Below are positions 1 to 9,521 of a DNA stretch of 64,000 nt, one piece after another. Below the pieces are notes generated by a model that searched no databases, was not told the DNA's origin, and worked only from the letters and a program-made list of their open reading frames with translations. Position numbers and translations under genes: made by a program. This DNA comes from FEN-1297 sp964498065 (lineage in GTDB: Bacteria; Bacteroidota; Ignavibacteria; Ignavibacteriales; Ignavibacteriaceae). The stretch covers positions 15,166-79,165 of the forward strand of contig CAZCFZ010000013.1 in the NCBI GenBank assembly GCA_964498065.1. The letters are read 5' to 3'. The stretch's first letter is position 1. Each line of letters opens with the position of its first letter.

Positions 1-91
1 ATAACATTTCCGATTCATATATTCAGGATATAAGAACGAATGTACAGGGAAGATATTTTCTTCTTTCATTTATTTATAATATAAGATCGTA

Positions 92-1453
92 TTAATCATA
101 ATTTAAAATTTTGAACTTGCCATTAATTTTCCGGACAATAAAATAGTCTCCTAAAATACCAGATGGGAATTTGGTTGTTATTCCTCTACTATCTTTTGCT
201 TTAAAATAAATTTTAATTGTACTTTTTGCATTATGCAGAGTTATTGAACCTGAATAAAAATTATTTTCTATCTCTTTCATTTTATAAGTTATTTCTTCGG
301 CCCCATCATTTTTTAAAACATACATTTTTACACTTGATTTAACCAAACCATAACTGCTGAAAGCATATGTTTTAATTTCAAGTTTATTGTTATGATTAAT
401 TAAAGAAGGAATATTTGAAAATGCGGGGCCATAAAATGAAACAGCTTTTTCAGCATCTAGTACACCCCAGCCGTATAAACTATCCGGATTGTTGGATTTA
501 GAGGAAGTACTTTTAATTGAATTTATTACTTGTTCATTGGAAAGTTCCGGATGTGCGGATAAAACAAGTGCTGCAATGCCTGCAGCTATTGGTGCCGATA
601 ATGAAGTACCGTGATTCCAGCTAAACACAGGTAATAATTTTGGTAAATAATTTGCAGTCCATACTCCTTCCCCGGGAGTAACAATATCCGGTTTAATTCT
701 ACCGTCAACTGTCGGCCCGCAGGAACTGAAAAAAGAATGATTTAGATTTTTATCAATAGAACCTACCGTCAGAACCTTAAATCCGTCTCCGGGAGGTTCA
801 ATTATTCTCCACTGCTCTTCATAATTATTTCCGGCTGAACAAACATAAATAACTCCAAGATTGACAAGACTATCCGCTGTTCGTGTTATTCTTGCCGTTT
901 TACCGTTCATTTGATACGGAAAGTAATAATTCGCATTATCGAACTTGTTAAAACTTAGTGAAGTTGTTATAATATTAGCTCCGCTTTGAAACATCCATCG
1001 TGAAGCTTTTACCGCGTTATTTTCTTCTTCTTTTAACCGGTCCGTTGAAATATCCGTCTTTGCTAAAATAAAGTTTGCATCATAGGCAATTCCAATTAAT
1101 TCGTTTACTTTATACCCGCCTACCACTGAAAAAACATTAGTACCATGATCCATTCCTTTTATATGTTCAAAATTTGCTGTAGTCCGCTTCTTAGTGACAA
1201 AATCAAATTCTTTAACGATTTTAGCTTTTTTAAAAACAGTATGCTGGGTATAAAACCCGGCATCTATTATACCAATTGTAATTTTTTCCCCTGTAATACC
1301 GTACTTATGCAGACGAATTGTGTTTACTAGTTTATTTTGCCTGTATGAGTTTCCATATAAATATTCATCGGAGGATTTATTTAATTCAAACAAAAACCAT
1401 AATACCACGGATAATAAAAGAACCGATAATATTATGATCCTAATATTTTTCAT
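92..1453 (-). CDS. S8 family subtilisin-like serine protease, membrane-anchored or secreted
   Basis: 453 aa. A hydrophobic N-terminal segment (about residues 5-22) is a signal peptide or anchor. The subtilase catalytic triad is visible: Asp64 in GIIDAG, His103 in MDHGTN and Ser284 in HGTSLSAP; the oxyanion Asn is in SAGNN (about 209-210). The order and spacing fit family S8 and all catalytic residues are present, so an active exported peptidase is likely. The stretch after about residue 340 is not recognised and may be a beta-sandwich tail; no T9SS NYPNPFNP motif is seen. It is separate from its upstream neighbour (about 80 bp gap) and no operon partner is evident. The family assignment is secure; the substrate is unknown. 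Confidence 0.9.
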   Translation of the reverse strand: MKNIRIIILSVLLLSVVLWFLFELNKSSDEYLYGNSYRQNKLVNTIRLHKYGITGEKITIGIIDAGFYTQHTVFKKAKIVKEFDFVTKKRTTANFEHIKGMDHGTNVFSVVGGYKVNELIGIAYDANFILAKTDISTDRLKEEENNAVKASRWMFQSGANIITTSLSFNKFDNANYYFPYQMNGKTARITRTADSLVNLGVIYVCSAGNNYEEQWRIIEPPGDGFKVLTVGSIDKNLNHSFFSSCGPTVDGRIKPDIVTPGEGVWTANYLPKLLPVFSWNHGTSLSAPIAAGIAALVLSAHPELSNEQVINSIKSTSSKSNNPDSLYGWGVLDAEKAVSFYGPAFSNIPSLINHNNKLEIKTYAFSSYGLVKSSVKMYVLKNDGAEEITYKMKEIENNFYSGSITLHNAKSTIKIYFKAKDSRGITTKFPSGILGDYFIVRKINGKFKILNYD

Positions 1454-1531
1454 AAATAAAATTAATTTGAATTCGTATAATTAAAAAGAATTCTTATTTA
1501 TAAAAATTAGGAATTTTATCAAAAGAGAAAT

Positions 1532-2680
1532 TTAAGCAAGAACTCTTTTCAACTCTCTGGTATTTAATTCGGTTGGAATTCCATCCTTTCTCCAATGTTT
1601 TTTACAGCCGCTGTAATCCAGTAAAACACATTGTGCAGGTACGCCGTATCTCTTTAACTCCCAGCCTCCTTCTACAAGAGTTGTTACACAAGCCGATGCA
1701 ATTATTCCGCATCTCTGTTTCCCTTTTTGCGGAGCCCATAAAGAAAGATCGGAAGCGTGCGGTATTATGTAAACATCAAAATTTTTCTTAAGTCCCATAA
1801 CTCTTAGCCGGTTCACTCTGCATTTAGGCTCACAGTCTTTACACCTTAATCCTTTTTGTTCTTTTTCAGCTTTACAGTTTTCGTCATTGTGAGTCCTCAT
1901 GCAGCCGGGTAAGAGTAACGCTTTTGTATCGGTGTCAAAATAATCTTTTCGAAAAGCGCGGTTCATTAATTCAGCCCCGACCATATTAAGGTGATATTCA
2001 AGGCGGCTTCGAGTGCAGGAAATTCTATCCTCCCTCCAGCGGTATCTTTTTCTCGTATTAGTAAGAAATCTTTCTACATCCTTTGTATATTGACCAAGCA
2101 CTTCAATAGAACGTTTTGCAAACCATTCGTTAAATTCTGCAATTGATTTAAAAATGTTTGAAAGTGTTTCAGCATCCAAAGTTCCCCAGTATGCCCGCCA
2201 TCTTACAAATCTAAGAGCTTGTTCTCTAAATTCTCCGGTAGCTTCAAACCAAAGGCAGACACGGTCAATATCTAATAAACTTGGCGGAGAGGCTAATTCC
2301 TTTTTAGGTCTTTTGGGCAAAAGAACTAATGTTATTAGAATCCCTCTAATAAAATCGATTAATGGTTTAAAACGCTGGTGCTTCTTTCTCCATTCACCCA
2401 TTTGTGAAAGAGTTACAAAAGGAGCAAATTTTACCTTTAATGCAATAGGTCCGTAAGTTTGCCACAAAATAGCAAAGCTTAGCAGTTCGAGGACATATTC
2501 TTCCGGTTCTCTTATTTCTTCAAGGTTATAATTGCTTAAGTATTTAATATATGATTTGACAATTGAATTTATAGAATTATCAGCCTGGATAAGAACTTCA
2601 TCAGTGAATTTTCTGACATCCCGGTAATAATTTTCAGAATTGATGCTGTCTAATTTTAATGAGTAAGTTATTGCTTCCAT
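1532..2680 (-). CDS. DUF116 family cysteine-rich protein
   Basis: 382 aa, no signal peptide. The C-terminal half carries the cysteine pattern of DUF116 proteins: Cys260 (LLLPGC), Cys269, Cys280, Cys283, Cys287, then CGIIASAC (Cys324/Cys331), a GGW motif, and Cys351/Cys359. This suggests a metal or Fe-S centre, though that is inference. The N-terminal 200 residues are largely helical and lack a recognised motif. DUF116 proteins occur mainly in anaerobes and have no firmly established activity. The gene sits alone between a protease and a secreted esterase with no shared operon signal. Confidence 0.75.
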   Translation of the reverse strand: MEAITYSLKLDSINSENYYRDVRKFTDEVLIQADNSINSIVKSYIKYLSNYNLEEIREPEEYVLELLSFAILWQTYGPIALKVKFAPFVTLSQMGEWRKKHQRFKPLIDFIRGILITLVLLPKRPKKELASPPSLLDIDRVCLWFEATGEFREQALRFVRWRAYWGTLDAETLSNIFKSIAEFNEWFAKRSIEVLGQYTKDVERFLTNTRKRYRWREDRISCTRSRLEYHLNMVGAELMNRAFRKDYFDTDTKALLLPGCMRTHNDENCKAEKEQKGLRCKDCEPKCRVNRLRVMGLKKNFDVYIIPHASDLSLWAPQKGKQRCGIIASACVTTLVEGGWELKRYGVPAQCVLLDYSGCKKHWRKDGIPTELNTRELKRVLA

Positions 2681-2799
2681 GATGCACTTATTAAATTATG
2701 TGCAATTTTAGGATTCCCTTTTAATTTCAGCTTTAAGAGCTATGACAATCTACAATTTTTTAATAACAATTTCCAAATTAGAATATCATGCAATCAATT

Positions 2800-3960
2800 T
2801 TATTTGAACAAAAGCTGAGCAAATTCATGCAGATAATCACGCCAATTATTCCAGGTATGTGCACCGGCCGATTCTTTAAAACTAACATTAAAATTATATT
2901 TTTTTAATAAATCTACTGTAGCTAAAGAAGTTTTCAAAAGAAAATCATCTTTCCCTGTAGCAAACCAAACTTCTTTTAATCCTTTTTTCAGTTCATCATT
3001 TTCTAAATATTTTTTATTTTTCTTTTCCCAGGTTGACCTTACATTTTTGCCGAAAGAACTTCCGCTAATAATTCCAAGAACACCGGAGCTGAAAACTCCG
3101 ATATAAGCAAATTCATTAAGATGAGGAATTGCAATATTTAATGTCTGCGATCCGCCCATGGATAAACCGGCTATCGCGCAGTCTTCCCTTTTATTAATAA
3201 TTCTGTAATGATCATCTATATAAGGTTTAATATCGTTGTTGAAATCAACTACAAATCCGTCTTGATTATCAACCGTAGCATTGAAAGGCATACCAAAACG
3301 GAATGGACCAGTGTGCCCGTCCGGCATAACAACAATCATTGGAACGACTTTTTTCTCTGCGATGAGATTATCAATAATGAAACCCGCACGTCCGACAGTC
3401 GGCCAGGAATCATCACAATCAAAAGCCCCATTTAGTAGATAAAGCACAGGGTAACTTTTATTATTTTTATCATATCCGGGCGGAGTGTAAACATGCATTC
3501 GTCTAAATTTCTTTAAAGAGTTTGAATAATATGTAACTGAAGAGACTGCACCATGCGGAACATTTTGAGTATCCATATAAGCTTTACCGGGAATATAAAC
3601 AAGACTCCATGCGTTCATATTGGATTCGCTGACATTTGGATTTCGCGGATCAAGAACCGAAACTCCATCAACATTAAAATTATAACGGTAAGCACCAGGC
3701 TCTATAGAATCAATAGTTACTCTCCAAACACCATCGTCTAGTTTTGTCATCTTTCCTTTATGAAACAGATCAGGTATATCGCTTCCGCCCAGCCAGACTT
3801 TCTCAGCATTTGGTGCATAAATTTCAAATGTAACACTATGATCCGGATGAATAACAACTGAAGTAAGTGTGTCGTTGGGTGATAATTTAAAATTTTGGGA
3901 AAATAAAAAAGATGAAATAAACAAAACTACGGCGACAGTTAATACCAGTCTATTTTTCAT
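2800..3960 (-). CDS. Secreted esterase of the esterase D / enterochelin esterase type
   Basis: 386 aa with a signal peptide (about residues 1-21, ending FLFSQ). Residues about 30-125 look like an E-set/CBM48-like immunoglobulin fold (YAPNAEKVWLGGS), as in XynZ- and Fes-type esterases. Residues about 140-386 form an alpha/beta hydrolase with a nucleophile elbow GLSMGG (Ser267) and catalytic His368 in AGAHTW. The acid is probably Asp337-339 in ATGKDDF. Such enzymes release feruloyl or acetyl groups from polysaccharides or hydrolyse siderophore esters; this substrate cannot be read from sequence. The protein is probably periplasmic or outside the cell. Confidence 0.85.
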   Translation of the reverse strand: MKNRLVLTVAVVLFISSFLFSQNFKLSPNDTLTSVVIHPDHSVTFEIYAPNAEKVWLGGSDIPDLFHKGKMTKLDDGVWRVTIDSIEPGAYRYNFNVDGVSVLDPRNPNVSESNMNAWSLVYIPGKAYMDTQNVPHGAVSSVTYYSNSLKKFRRMHVYTPPGYDKNNKSYPVLYLLNGAFDCDDSWPTVGRAGFIIDNLIAEKKVVPMIVVMPDGHTGPFRFGMPFNATVDNQDGFVVDFNNDIKPYIDDHYRIINKREDCAIAGLSMGGSQTLNIAIPHLNEFAYIGVFSSGVLGIISGSSFGKNVRSTWEKKNKKYLENDELKKGLKEVWFATGKDDFLLKTSLATVDLLKKYNFNVSFKESAGAHTWNNWRDYLHEFAQLLFK

Positions 3961-4126
3961 AAAACTTACTCCCGAATTAGTTATTAATCTGATTACAAAA
4001 AAAATAGCAGAACCAAATTAAATATCTCACTTTTATTATATATGAAAAAACCGTTACCTTTGAAATAAAATATAATTAATTTTTTTTGTAAAAGCTTAAC
4101 AACCAATTACATTTTTACATAAGTAT

Positions 4127-5116
4127 ATGAAATCATTTTTAAAATATTTAAGTATTGCTTCTTTTCTTGTTCTTCTTTCCTTCTTAAACATTAAAACATT
4201 ACATGCCCAACAAGAAAAAATAAACTCATCAATAAATTCACAGTCAAAATCACCTAAAGATTCAGTTACAATCTGTTTTATTAGCGACACGCAGGAGCCA
4301 ATGCTGGTAGAGAGGATTGTACATAAATATAACAACAACGACAGCGCTCGAAAAGTTTTATTCAATAAAATTTTAAAAATATCTCCGAAAGCAGTTTTCC
4401 ATTTAGGCGATATTGTGTCTATGGGTTCAAGTAAAAGTGAATGGGAAAGAATAGATACATTTGTTAATAAATTATCATCAAAAGGTATTTCCTTTTATCC
4501 TATTCCCGGAAATCACGAATATCTGCTCTTTTCTAAATCAGGTATTAAAAATTTTTCAAAACGCTATCCTTACGCTAACACCACCGGTTATTCAAAAGTA
4601 ATTGCAAATACTGCTGTTGTATTATTCAATTCAAACTTTAACAAATTATCAAAAGAACAATTTAATCAGCAGTTGGATTGGTACAAGAATACTTTAAAAC
4701 GATATCAATCCGATTCTTCAATAAGCTTCATAATTGTCGGATGTCATCATTCTCCCTTTACAAATAGTAAAGTCGTTTCTCCTTCAAAGGAAGTTCAAAA
4801 ATATTTTCTGCCGGATTTTTTCAGCAAACCAAAATGCAGACTCTTTTTAAGCGGGCATGCACACACTTTTGAGCACTTTAAAATTAAAGGGAAAGATTTC
4901 TTAATCATTGGAGGAGGCGGCGGCATACAGCAGGAACTGTATACCGGCTCTAAAGAAAAATACGAAGACCTTTTTGATTCTAAATCAGAAAAAAGGATGT
5001 TTCATTTTATAATTATAAACATTAGTGAATACAAACTTATTGTCAGATTAGAAATGTTGAATAAAGATTTTAAATCTTTCAACAATTCATATAAATTTAT
5101 ATTGCGTAGATATTAA
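4127..5116 (+). CDS. Exported calcineurin-like metallophosphoesterase
   Basis: 329 aa with an N-terminal signal peptide (hydrophobic residues 6-22, then HAQQ). All five blocks of the calcineurin-like phosphoesterase fold are visible: Asp54 (ISDTQ), Asp95 (HLGDIV), GNHE at 128-131, His207/208 (GCHHSP) and the GHAH motif at 243-246. These build the dinuclear metal site for phosphomono- or phosphodiester cleavage in the periplasm. It is the only plus-strand gene in the first 13 kb and converges with the large secreted protein downstream. The substrate is not predictable. Confidence 0.88.
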   Translation: MKSFLKYLSIASFLVLLSFLNIKTLHAQQEKINSSINSQSKSPKDSVTICFISDTQEPMLVERIVHKYNNNDSARKVLFNKILKISPKAVFHLGDIVSMGSSKSEWERIDTFVNKLSSKGISFYPIPGNHEYLLFSKSGIKNFSKRYPYANTTGYSKVIANTAVVLFNSNFNKLSKEQFNQQLDWYKNTLKRYQSDSSISFIIVGCHHSPFTNSKVVSPSKEVQKYFLPDFFSKPKCRLFLSGHAHTFEHFKIKGKDFLIIGGGGGIQQELYTGSKEKYEDLFDSKSEKRMFHFIIINISEYKLIVRLEMLNKDFKSFNNSYKFILRRY

Positions 5117-5213
5117 GGAAATTAAAAAAACTTATACTTGTTTTTCTCAGCCTCTGAAAACTATTTATTATTAATTTCTGATAAATAAATTTATATTTTG
5201 TAAAATTTTAAGA

Positions 5214-8200
5214 TTATTTTAAAAGGATCATTTTATTTGCAGATATAAACTTATTTTTCACTTCCAGCCTGTAAAAATAAACTCCGCTTGCCAAATTACC
5301 GGCGTCAAAAATAACTTTGTGATTACCTGCATTAAGGTGTCTGTTAATAAGTTCTTTAACCTTCTGTCCCAGGATATTATAAACGTATAATTTTACATCT
5401 CCTTCTTCTTTTAATCCGAATTGTATTTTTGTTAAAGGATTAAAAGGATTTGGATAATTTTGAGCAAGAAAATATTTAAAATTCATTTTAAATGGCGGTA
5501 ATTCAACAGGCAAAACATAAGGATCTTTTCCGAACATAATTGCAAGCGGAGAACCGAAAAGCGGTCCTCCATCACCATTATTATGATAGCTCAAGCCTTC
5601 ACTGCCGTCATGGTTTTCAATTCCAACAAGAGCATTACCATCTATAGATTCGGGTGCTGGGACAATACTTTCACTGTCGTTAAACTGAATTTTTATGTTT
5701 CCGTTTGAATATAGAATTATTTGAAATGTTATATAATCAGAATCGGAACCTTTATCGTAAACATGCCAATAAGTAACAACAAATTGAGAGCCGGTACCAT
5801 GGTAATAAACTTTTGAGTCAGATTTACCGCAGTCCAAATCCATAGCACAGCCGGCTATAAAATTATTCGGCTGAATAGAGGAAGGAATAAAAGCATATTC
5901 AGCATTATCAGTGGAACCGTTAGCAAAAGTTAAATACCCGTTTGAACCAATAAATACATGACTATAATTTTGCTCGAAGAATGAGAACGTCATTCCAAGA
6001 TCAGCAACCTGTAGATAACCATCATCGTTATTCCCCGTAGTCCACGAAGTTATTTGGTTATGATTCCCTGCAACCAAATCAATCCATTCATATGTAGGTT
6101 GACTCGGCATGCTACCCGCTTCATCATCTGAAGTAACAAAATAGTATCCGCCGGTACCGGTACCTCCGCCTCCGTATTGATAAGAGTGAACACGATTAGT
6201 AAGATATTTATTATCATAAACCATATGATAATTACCATCGTTATCCATCTTTATTTGGAATCGATCTGCATTTTCAATATCACAATGTTCGAATACACCG
6301 GAAGTGTTTTGTGCATACCTAAAAATACTGCTGCCGTATAACGGTGTGTAAAGAATGTGCGCTTTACCTGAATTATCTAAATCCAATGATGTACATCCGC
6401 TGCCCCAGCCGGTATCTATTTCGGATATATTCCATACAGCACCGTTTTTAAAAGCATATTTGTTGTATCCGTACTGGCCGCCGAGGTAACTAATATGGGG
6501 ATTATTTAAATTGTCTGTTACTATTGATGTCATCATGCCTTCCATTTGTCCGCCGACGCTGTCAACTATTTCCGGAGTACTCCAATTACCAAAATTCCCC
6601 GAAAGATATGCCAGGCCCTGCAAGGGCGGATCATTTCCCAAAATATCCCAACTGTAAAAACTAAAATGGACTAGATTATTATTATCAACTGCCATTGATG
6701 CATGATCGTATACATTGCTATGTATTATTTCTGATTCCCACGTACCGGAAGTATTCGTAAAATAATATAATGAACCGGACGAAGCTACATTTGCAGTTAA
6801 GAATGCTATGTGCGCTTTCTCATTATTATCTATATCTAATGCAACCGGCTGGATATAAGGAAGTTCTATTAATTCTACCGGCGATTGCCATGTCCCTACA
6901 ACATTATTAGTATAGTATAATTTATAATTCTCATCCAGAGGATCTCCGAATGCACTGGTTCTTGTGAAATGTTTTACATAACATATATGTTCATGATTCG
7001 ATCCATCGACTGCGATCAAAGAGCTTTCACCATTCCAAAGATCATAAGGAGGATTACCCAAGTCTATATGATTATCGGCAATACCGTTGTAAATTCTATG
7101 ACTTTCCCAAACACCTGTTTTATTTGTCATATAAATAATATCCGTACCATTATTGGGATAAAACTCTCCTTCGCTGGTACAGCTAATGTGTGCGATTCCG
7201 TAAGAATCAACATCAAGAGATAAATCTTCAATATCTCTTGAAAATGGTACTTTATCTACAGTGTAAGAAGTGATATGTGTTTTGGAAGTATAAGAATTAT
7301 TAAATGTAATTAAATCCGATTGATCGGCTGATACTACAGAAGTATTATGTGCATAACCGGTATCCCGAGGAATAACAACAATGTTAATTGTAACAGAATC
7401 TTTAAAATCAATATTGCCAAGGTTACAAGTAACCACTCCGCCGGCATAACTACAAGTGCCCTGGCTGGATGATGCGTAATAAAATTCTGTTTTAGAACTT
7501 ACAGTATTGGTTAAAACAACATTGGTTGCATCATCAAAACCATAATTGCCAACAGTGATAGTATATGTTAAATATCCATTCAGCATCTCGGGATCCGGAT
7601 GATCTTTTTGAGTTACATATACATCTGCACCGGGTGGACGAACAAAATCCAAATAATAAATATCCCAGTTGCCGCTTGATGCATCGTCCCAAACAATTCT
7701 GTTAGACCAAATGGACGGGTGCTCTTCGGAATAAGCGCTGGTCATTACCGGAACTACGGCTTCCGAAGCAAACTCATAAAAATAAATATCATGGTTTCCA
7801 TACATATCAACCAAAACATCCCAAACAATTCCTTTATCGGAAATCTTCGGTTTTGAATGTACTGTAATCTGATCAGTAATTAATTTAACATTATGAGTAG
7901 TTAAGTCTTCCATATATAATGAACATCTGCCGTTCCTATAGTCGAGCCATACAACTGTATCTCCGTGTATGTCAGGTGCGTATTGGTCGTAAGGATCGGA
8001 AGTAAGCTGTTCTCTATTTCCCGAATCAAGATCAAATAAAAATATAGAATTAGATGAGCCGCTGTACTGCGACCAGACAATCTTATGCCCGGATATTCTA
8101 GGTCCTTCATCATTCTGTATTGAACTTGTTTCAGTACTAACCCTTGCTTCGGATCCATTGTGAATATCATACATATAAACATCATATTCCCATGATGCTC

Positions 8201-8639
8201 CGTTTCGCCTATCTTTCCAAACAATTATGCTGTCGGATACGTCAGGATATTCTTGATACTCACTGTTGGTTGTAACCTGAGTTTCAGTACTCGTGTTTAT
8301 ATCATACATATAAATATCTCTGTTTCCGTTGCGAAGATCGCTCCATACTATAATATTTTTCCAAATCTCCGGATGACTTTGATCTTTTGTACTTATATTA
8401 ATACGTTGTTCAGGTCCTGAAGGTAAAGTATACATATATGTATCATAATTTATTGTAAGACCGGTCTTATTTCTTTCGTCCTGCCAAACAATCCTATTGC
8501 CCCAAACTGAAGGGTATAGCTGATATTTAGTATTTGCGGTTATTTGAACCGGAATAAATTGCGCATGAATGATTATCGGGAATAATAGAGAAAGGATTAA
8601 AATCATGCGAAGAATAAATAACTTATTTTTGTCTTTCAT
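5214..8639 (-). CDS. Large T9SS-secreted protein with TolB-like beta-propeller repeats and a DUF11 domain
   Basis: 1141 aa with a signal peptide (about residues 1-27). Residues about 30-330 hold repeated blades with the pattern IVWxDxRNG (DERN, DLRNG, DRRNG, DYRNG), typical of TolB/WD40-like propellers. Residues about 335-440 resemble a DUF11 repeat (ITVGNYG, NVVLTNTV, VTINIVV). Residues about 460-800 contain a second set of repeats (LDLDNSGKAHI-like) that recall sugar-binding or propeller blades. The last 80 residues are a T9SS sorting domain with NYPNPFNP, NILGQKV and ASGVYFYRL. It is probably a cell-surface protein of unknown ligand. It is third in a likely operon behind the Ycf48-like and OmpA genes, with gaps of 15 and 39 bp. 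Confidence 0.85.
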   Translation of the reverse strand: MKDKNKLFILRMILILSLLFPIIIHAQFIPVQITANTKYQLYPSVWGNRIVWQDERNKTGLTINYDTYMYTLPSGPEQRINISTKDQSHPEIWKNIIVWSDLRNGNRDIYMYDINTSTETQVTTNSEYQEYPDVSDSIIVWKDRRNGASWEYDVYMYDIHNGSEARVSTETSSIQNDEGPRISGHKIVWSQYSGSSNSIFLFDLDSGNREQLTSDPYDQYAPDIHGDTVVWLDYRNGRCSLYMEDLTTHNVKLITDQITVHSKPKISDKGIVWDVLVDMYGNHDIYFYEFASEAVVPVMTSAYSEEHPSIWSNRIVWDDASSGNWDIYYLDFVRPPGADVYVTQKDHPDPEMLNGYLTYTITVGNYGFDDATNVVLTNTVSSKTEFYYASSSQGTCSYAGGVVTCNLGNIDFKDSVTINIVVIPRDTGYAHNTSVVSADQSDLITFNNSYTSKTHITSYTVDKVPFSRDIEDLSLDVDSYGIAHISCTSEGEFYPNNGTDIIYMTNKTGVWESHRIYNGIADNHIDLGNPPYDLWNGESSLIAVDGSNHEHICYVKHFTRTSAFGDPLDENYKLYYTNNVVGTWQSPVELIELPYIQPVALDIDNNEKAHIAFLTANVASSGSLYYFTNTSGTWESEIIHSNVYDHASMAVDNNNLVHFSFYSWDILGNDPPLQGLAYLSGNFGNWSTPEIVDSVGGQMEGMMTSIVTDNLNNPHISYLGGQYGYNKYAFKNGAVWNISEIDTGWGSGCTSLDLDNSGKAHILYTPLYGSSIFRYAQNTSGVFEHCDIENADRFQIKMDNDGNYHMVYDNKYLTNRVHSYQYGGGGTGTGGYYFVTSDDEAGSMPSQPTYEWIDLVAGNHNQITSWTTGNNDDGYLQVADLGMTFSFFEQNYSHVFIGSNGYLTFANGSTDNAEYAFIPSSIQPNNFIAGCAMDLDCGKSDSKVYYHGTGSQFVVTYWHVYDKGSDSDYITFQIILYSNGNIKIQFNDSESIVPAPESIDGNALVGIENHDGSEGLSYHNNGDGGPLFGSPLAIMFGKDPYVLPVELPPFKMNFKYFLAQNYPNPFNPLTKIQFGLKEEGDVKLYVYNILGQKVKELINRHLNAGNHKVIFDAGNLASGVYFYRLEVKNKFISANKMILLK

Positions 8640-8678
8640 TTTCTTCTCCCGTTTTTGTAAAAATTTTTAGACAATATT

Positions 8679-9506
8679 TTATCTTTTAATCAATTCTACT
8701 CTTCTATTTAGTGCTTTCCCTTCTTCAGTATCATTAGATGCAATTGGAGATAATGGACCTACTCCTGCCGAGGTAATTCTATTTTTATTCACACCGTATT
8801 TTGATGTAAGAGTATTGACAACTGCTTCTGCCCTTGATTGGGATAGCTTCATGTTATAATTAAAATCTCCAGTATTATCTGTATGCCCGACTACGTAAAG
8901 ATTTAAAGAAGGATTTTCTGAAAGCAGTTTGCTTATTTCTTTTAAAGCAGGTTCTGATTCAGATTTAACATCCGATTTGTCGAAATCGAAATAGATCCCA
9001 TAAAGCGCAATATGTCCTTGAGAATTTAAATCATTTAACATTGCTTTTGCATCAACAACGATATCTTGTTCCATTTTTGCTTCCTCAACAATCCATACCT
9101 GATAACTTCCGGCATCACGATATGATTCAACTCTTACCCATGTGACTTGATTGTTTTTCTTCAATTTTAAGTACACATTACAACAGCCTTCTTCTAAAAT
9201 AACAGAACCGCCTACTTTCTTAACTGCGTTCATATAATTTCTCAAAACTTGCGGGCCTGAAGCTTTTTTTTCTCCTTTCTTAATACCATATTGGAAATAA
9301 TAAAAATGTCCCTCAACAGTCATTTTCTTTCCATTTTCATTTCGAAAATTTTTATAAACATCAAAATCCCGGTTCTTGTAATGCATTATACGATACCCAG
9401 GCATTCGGTTGAACAACGGATGGTCTTTACTGCCTTTAATATCCTCTTGAGAGAATGTCAAAGAACAGAAAAGTATTGAAACAACAAAAAACAATATTAA
9501 TTTCAT
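8679..9506 (-). CDS. OmpA family outer-membrane / peptidoglycan-associated protein
   Basis: 275 aa with a signal peptide (residues 1-19). The N-terminal half (about 25-150) contains MPGYRIMHYKNRDFDVY and is of a type found in front of OmpA domains; its role is not known. The C-terminal OmpA domain (about 165-275) shows YFDFDKSDV, VVGHTDNTGD, the SQSRAEAV helix and the terminal NRRVEL motif that bind peptidoglycan. It lies between two large T9SS-secreted proteins on the same strand, so it may help hold surface proteins to the envelope; that link is inference from position. Confidence 0.88.
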   Translation of the reverse strand: MKLILFFVVSILFCSLTFSQEDIKGSKDHPLFNRMPGYRIMHYKNRDFDVYKNFRNENGKKMTVEGHFYYFQYGIKKGEKKASGPQVLRNYMNAVKKVGGSVILEEGCCNVYLKLKKNNQVTWVRVESYRDAGSYQVWIVEEAKMEQDIVVDAKAMLNDLNSQGHIALYGIYFDFDKSDVKSESEPALKEISKLLSENPSLNLYVVGHTDNTGDFNYNMKLSQSRAEAVVNTLTSKYGVNKNRITSAGVGPLSPIASNDTEEGKALNRRVELIKR

Positions 9507-9521
9507 TTTTTAACTCCTATT

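Noticed and set aside
4096..4365. Minus-strand open frame of 89 codons
   Set aside because: It overlaps the start of the metallophosphoesterase gene on the other strand, and its sequence shows no domain.
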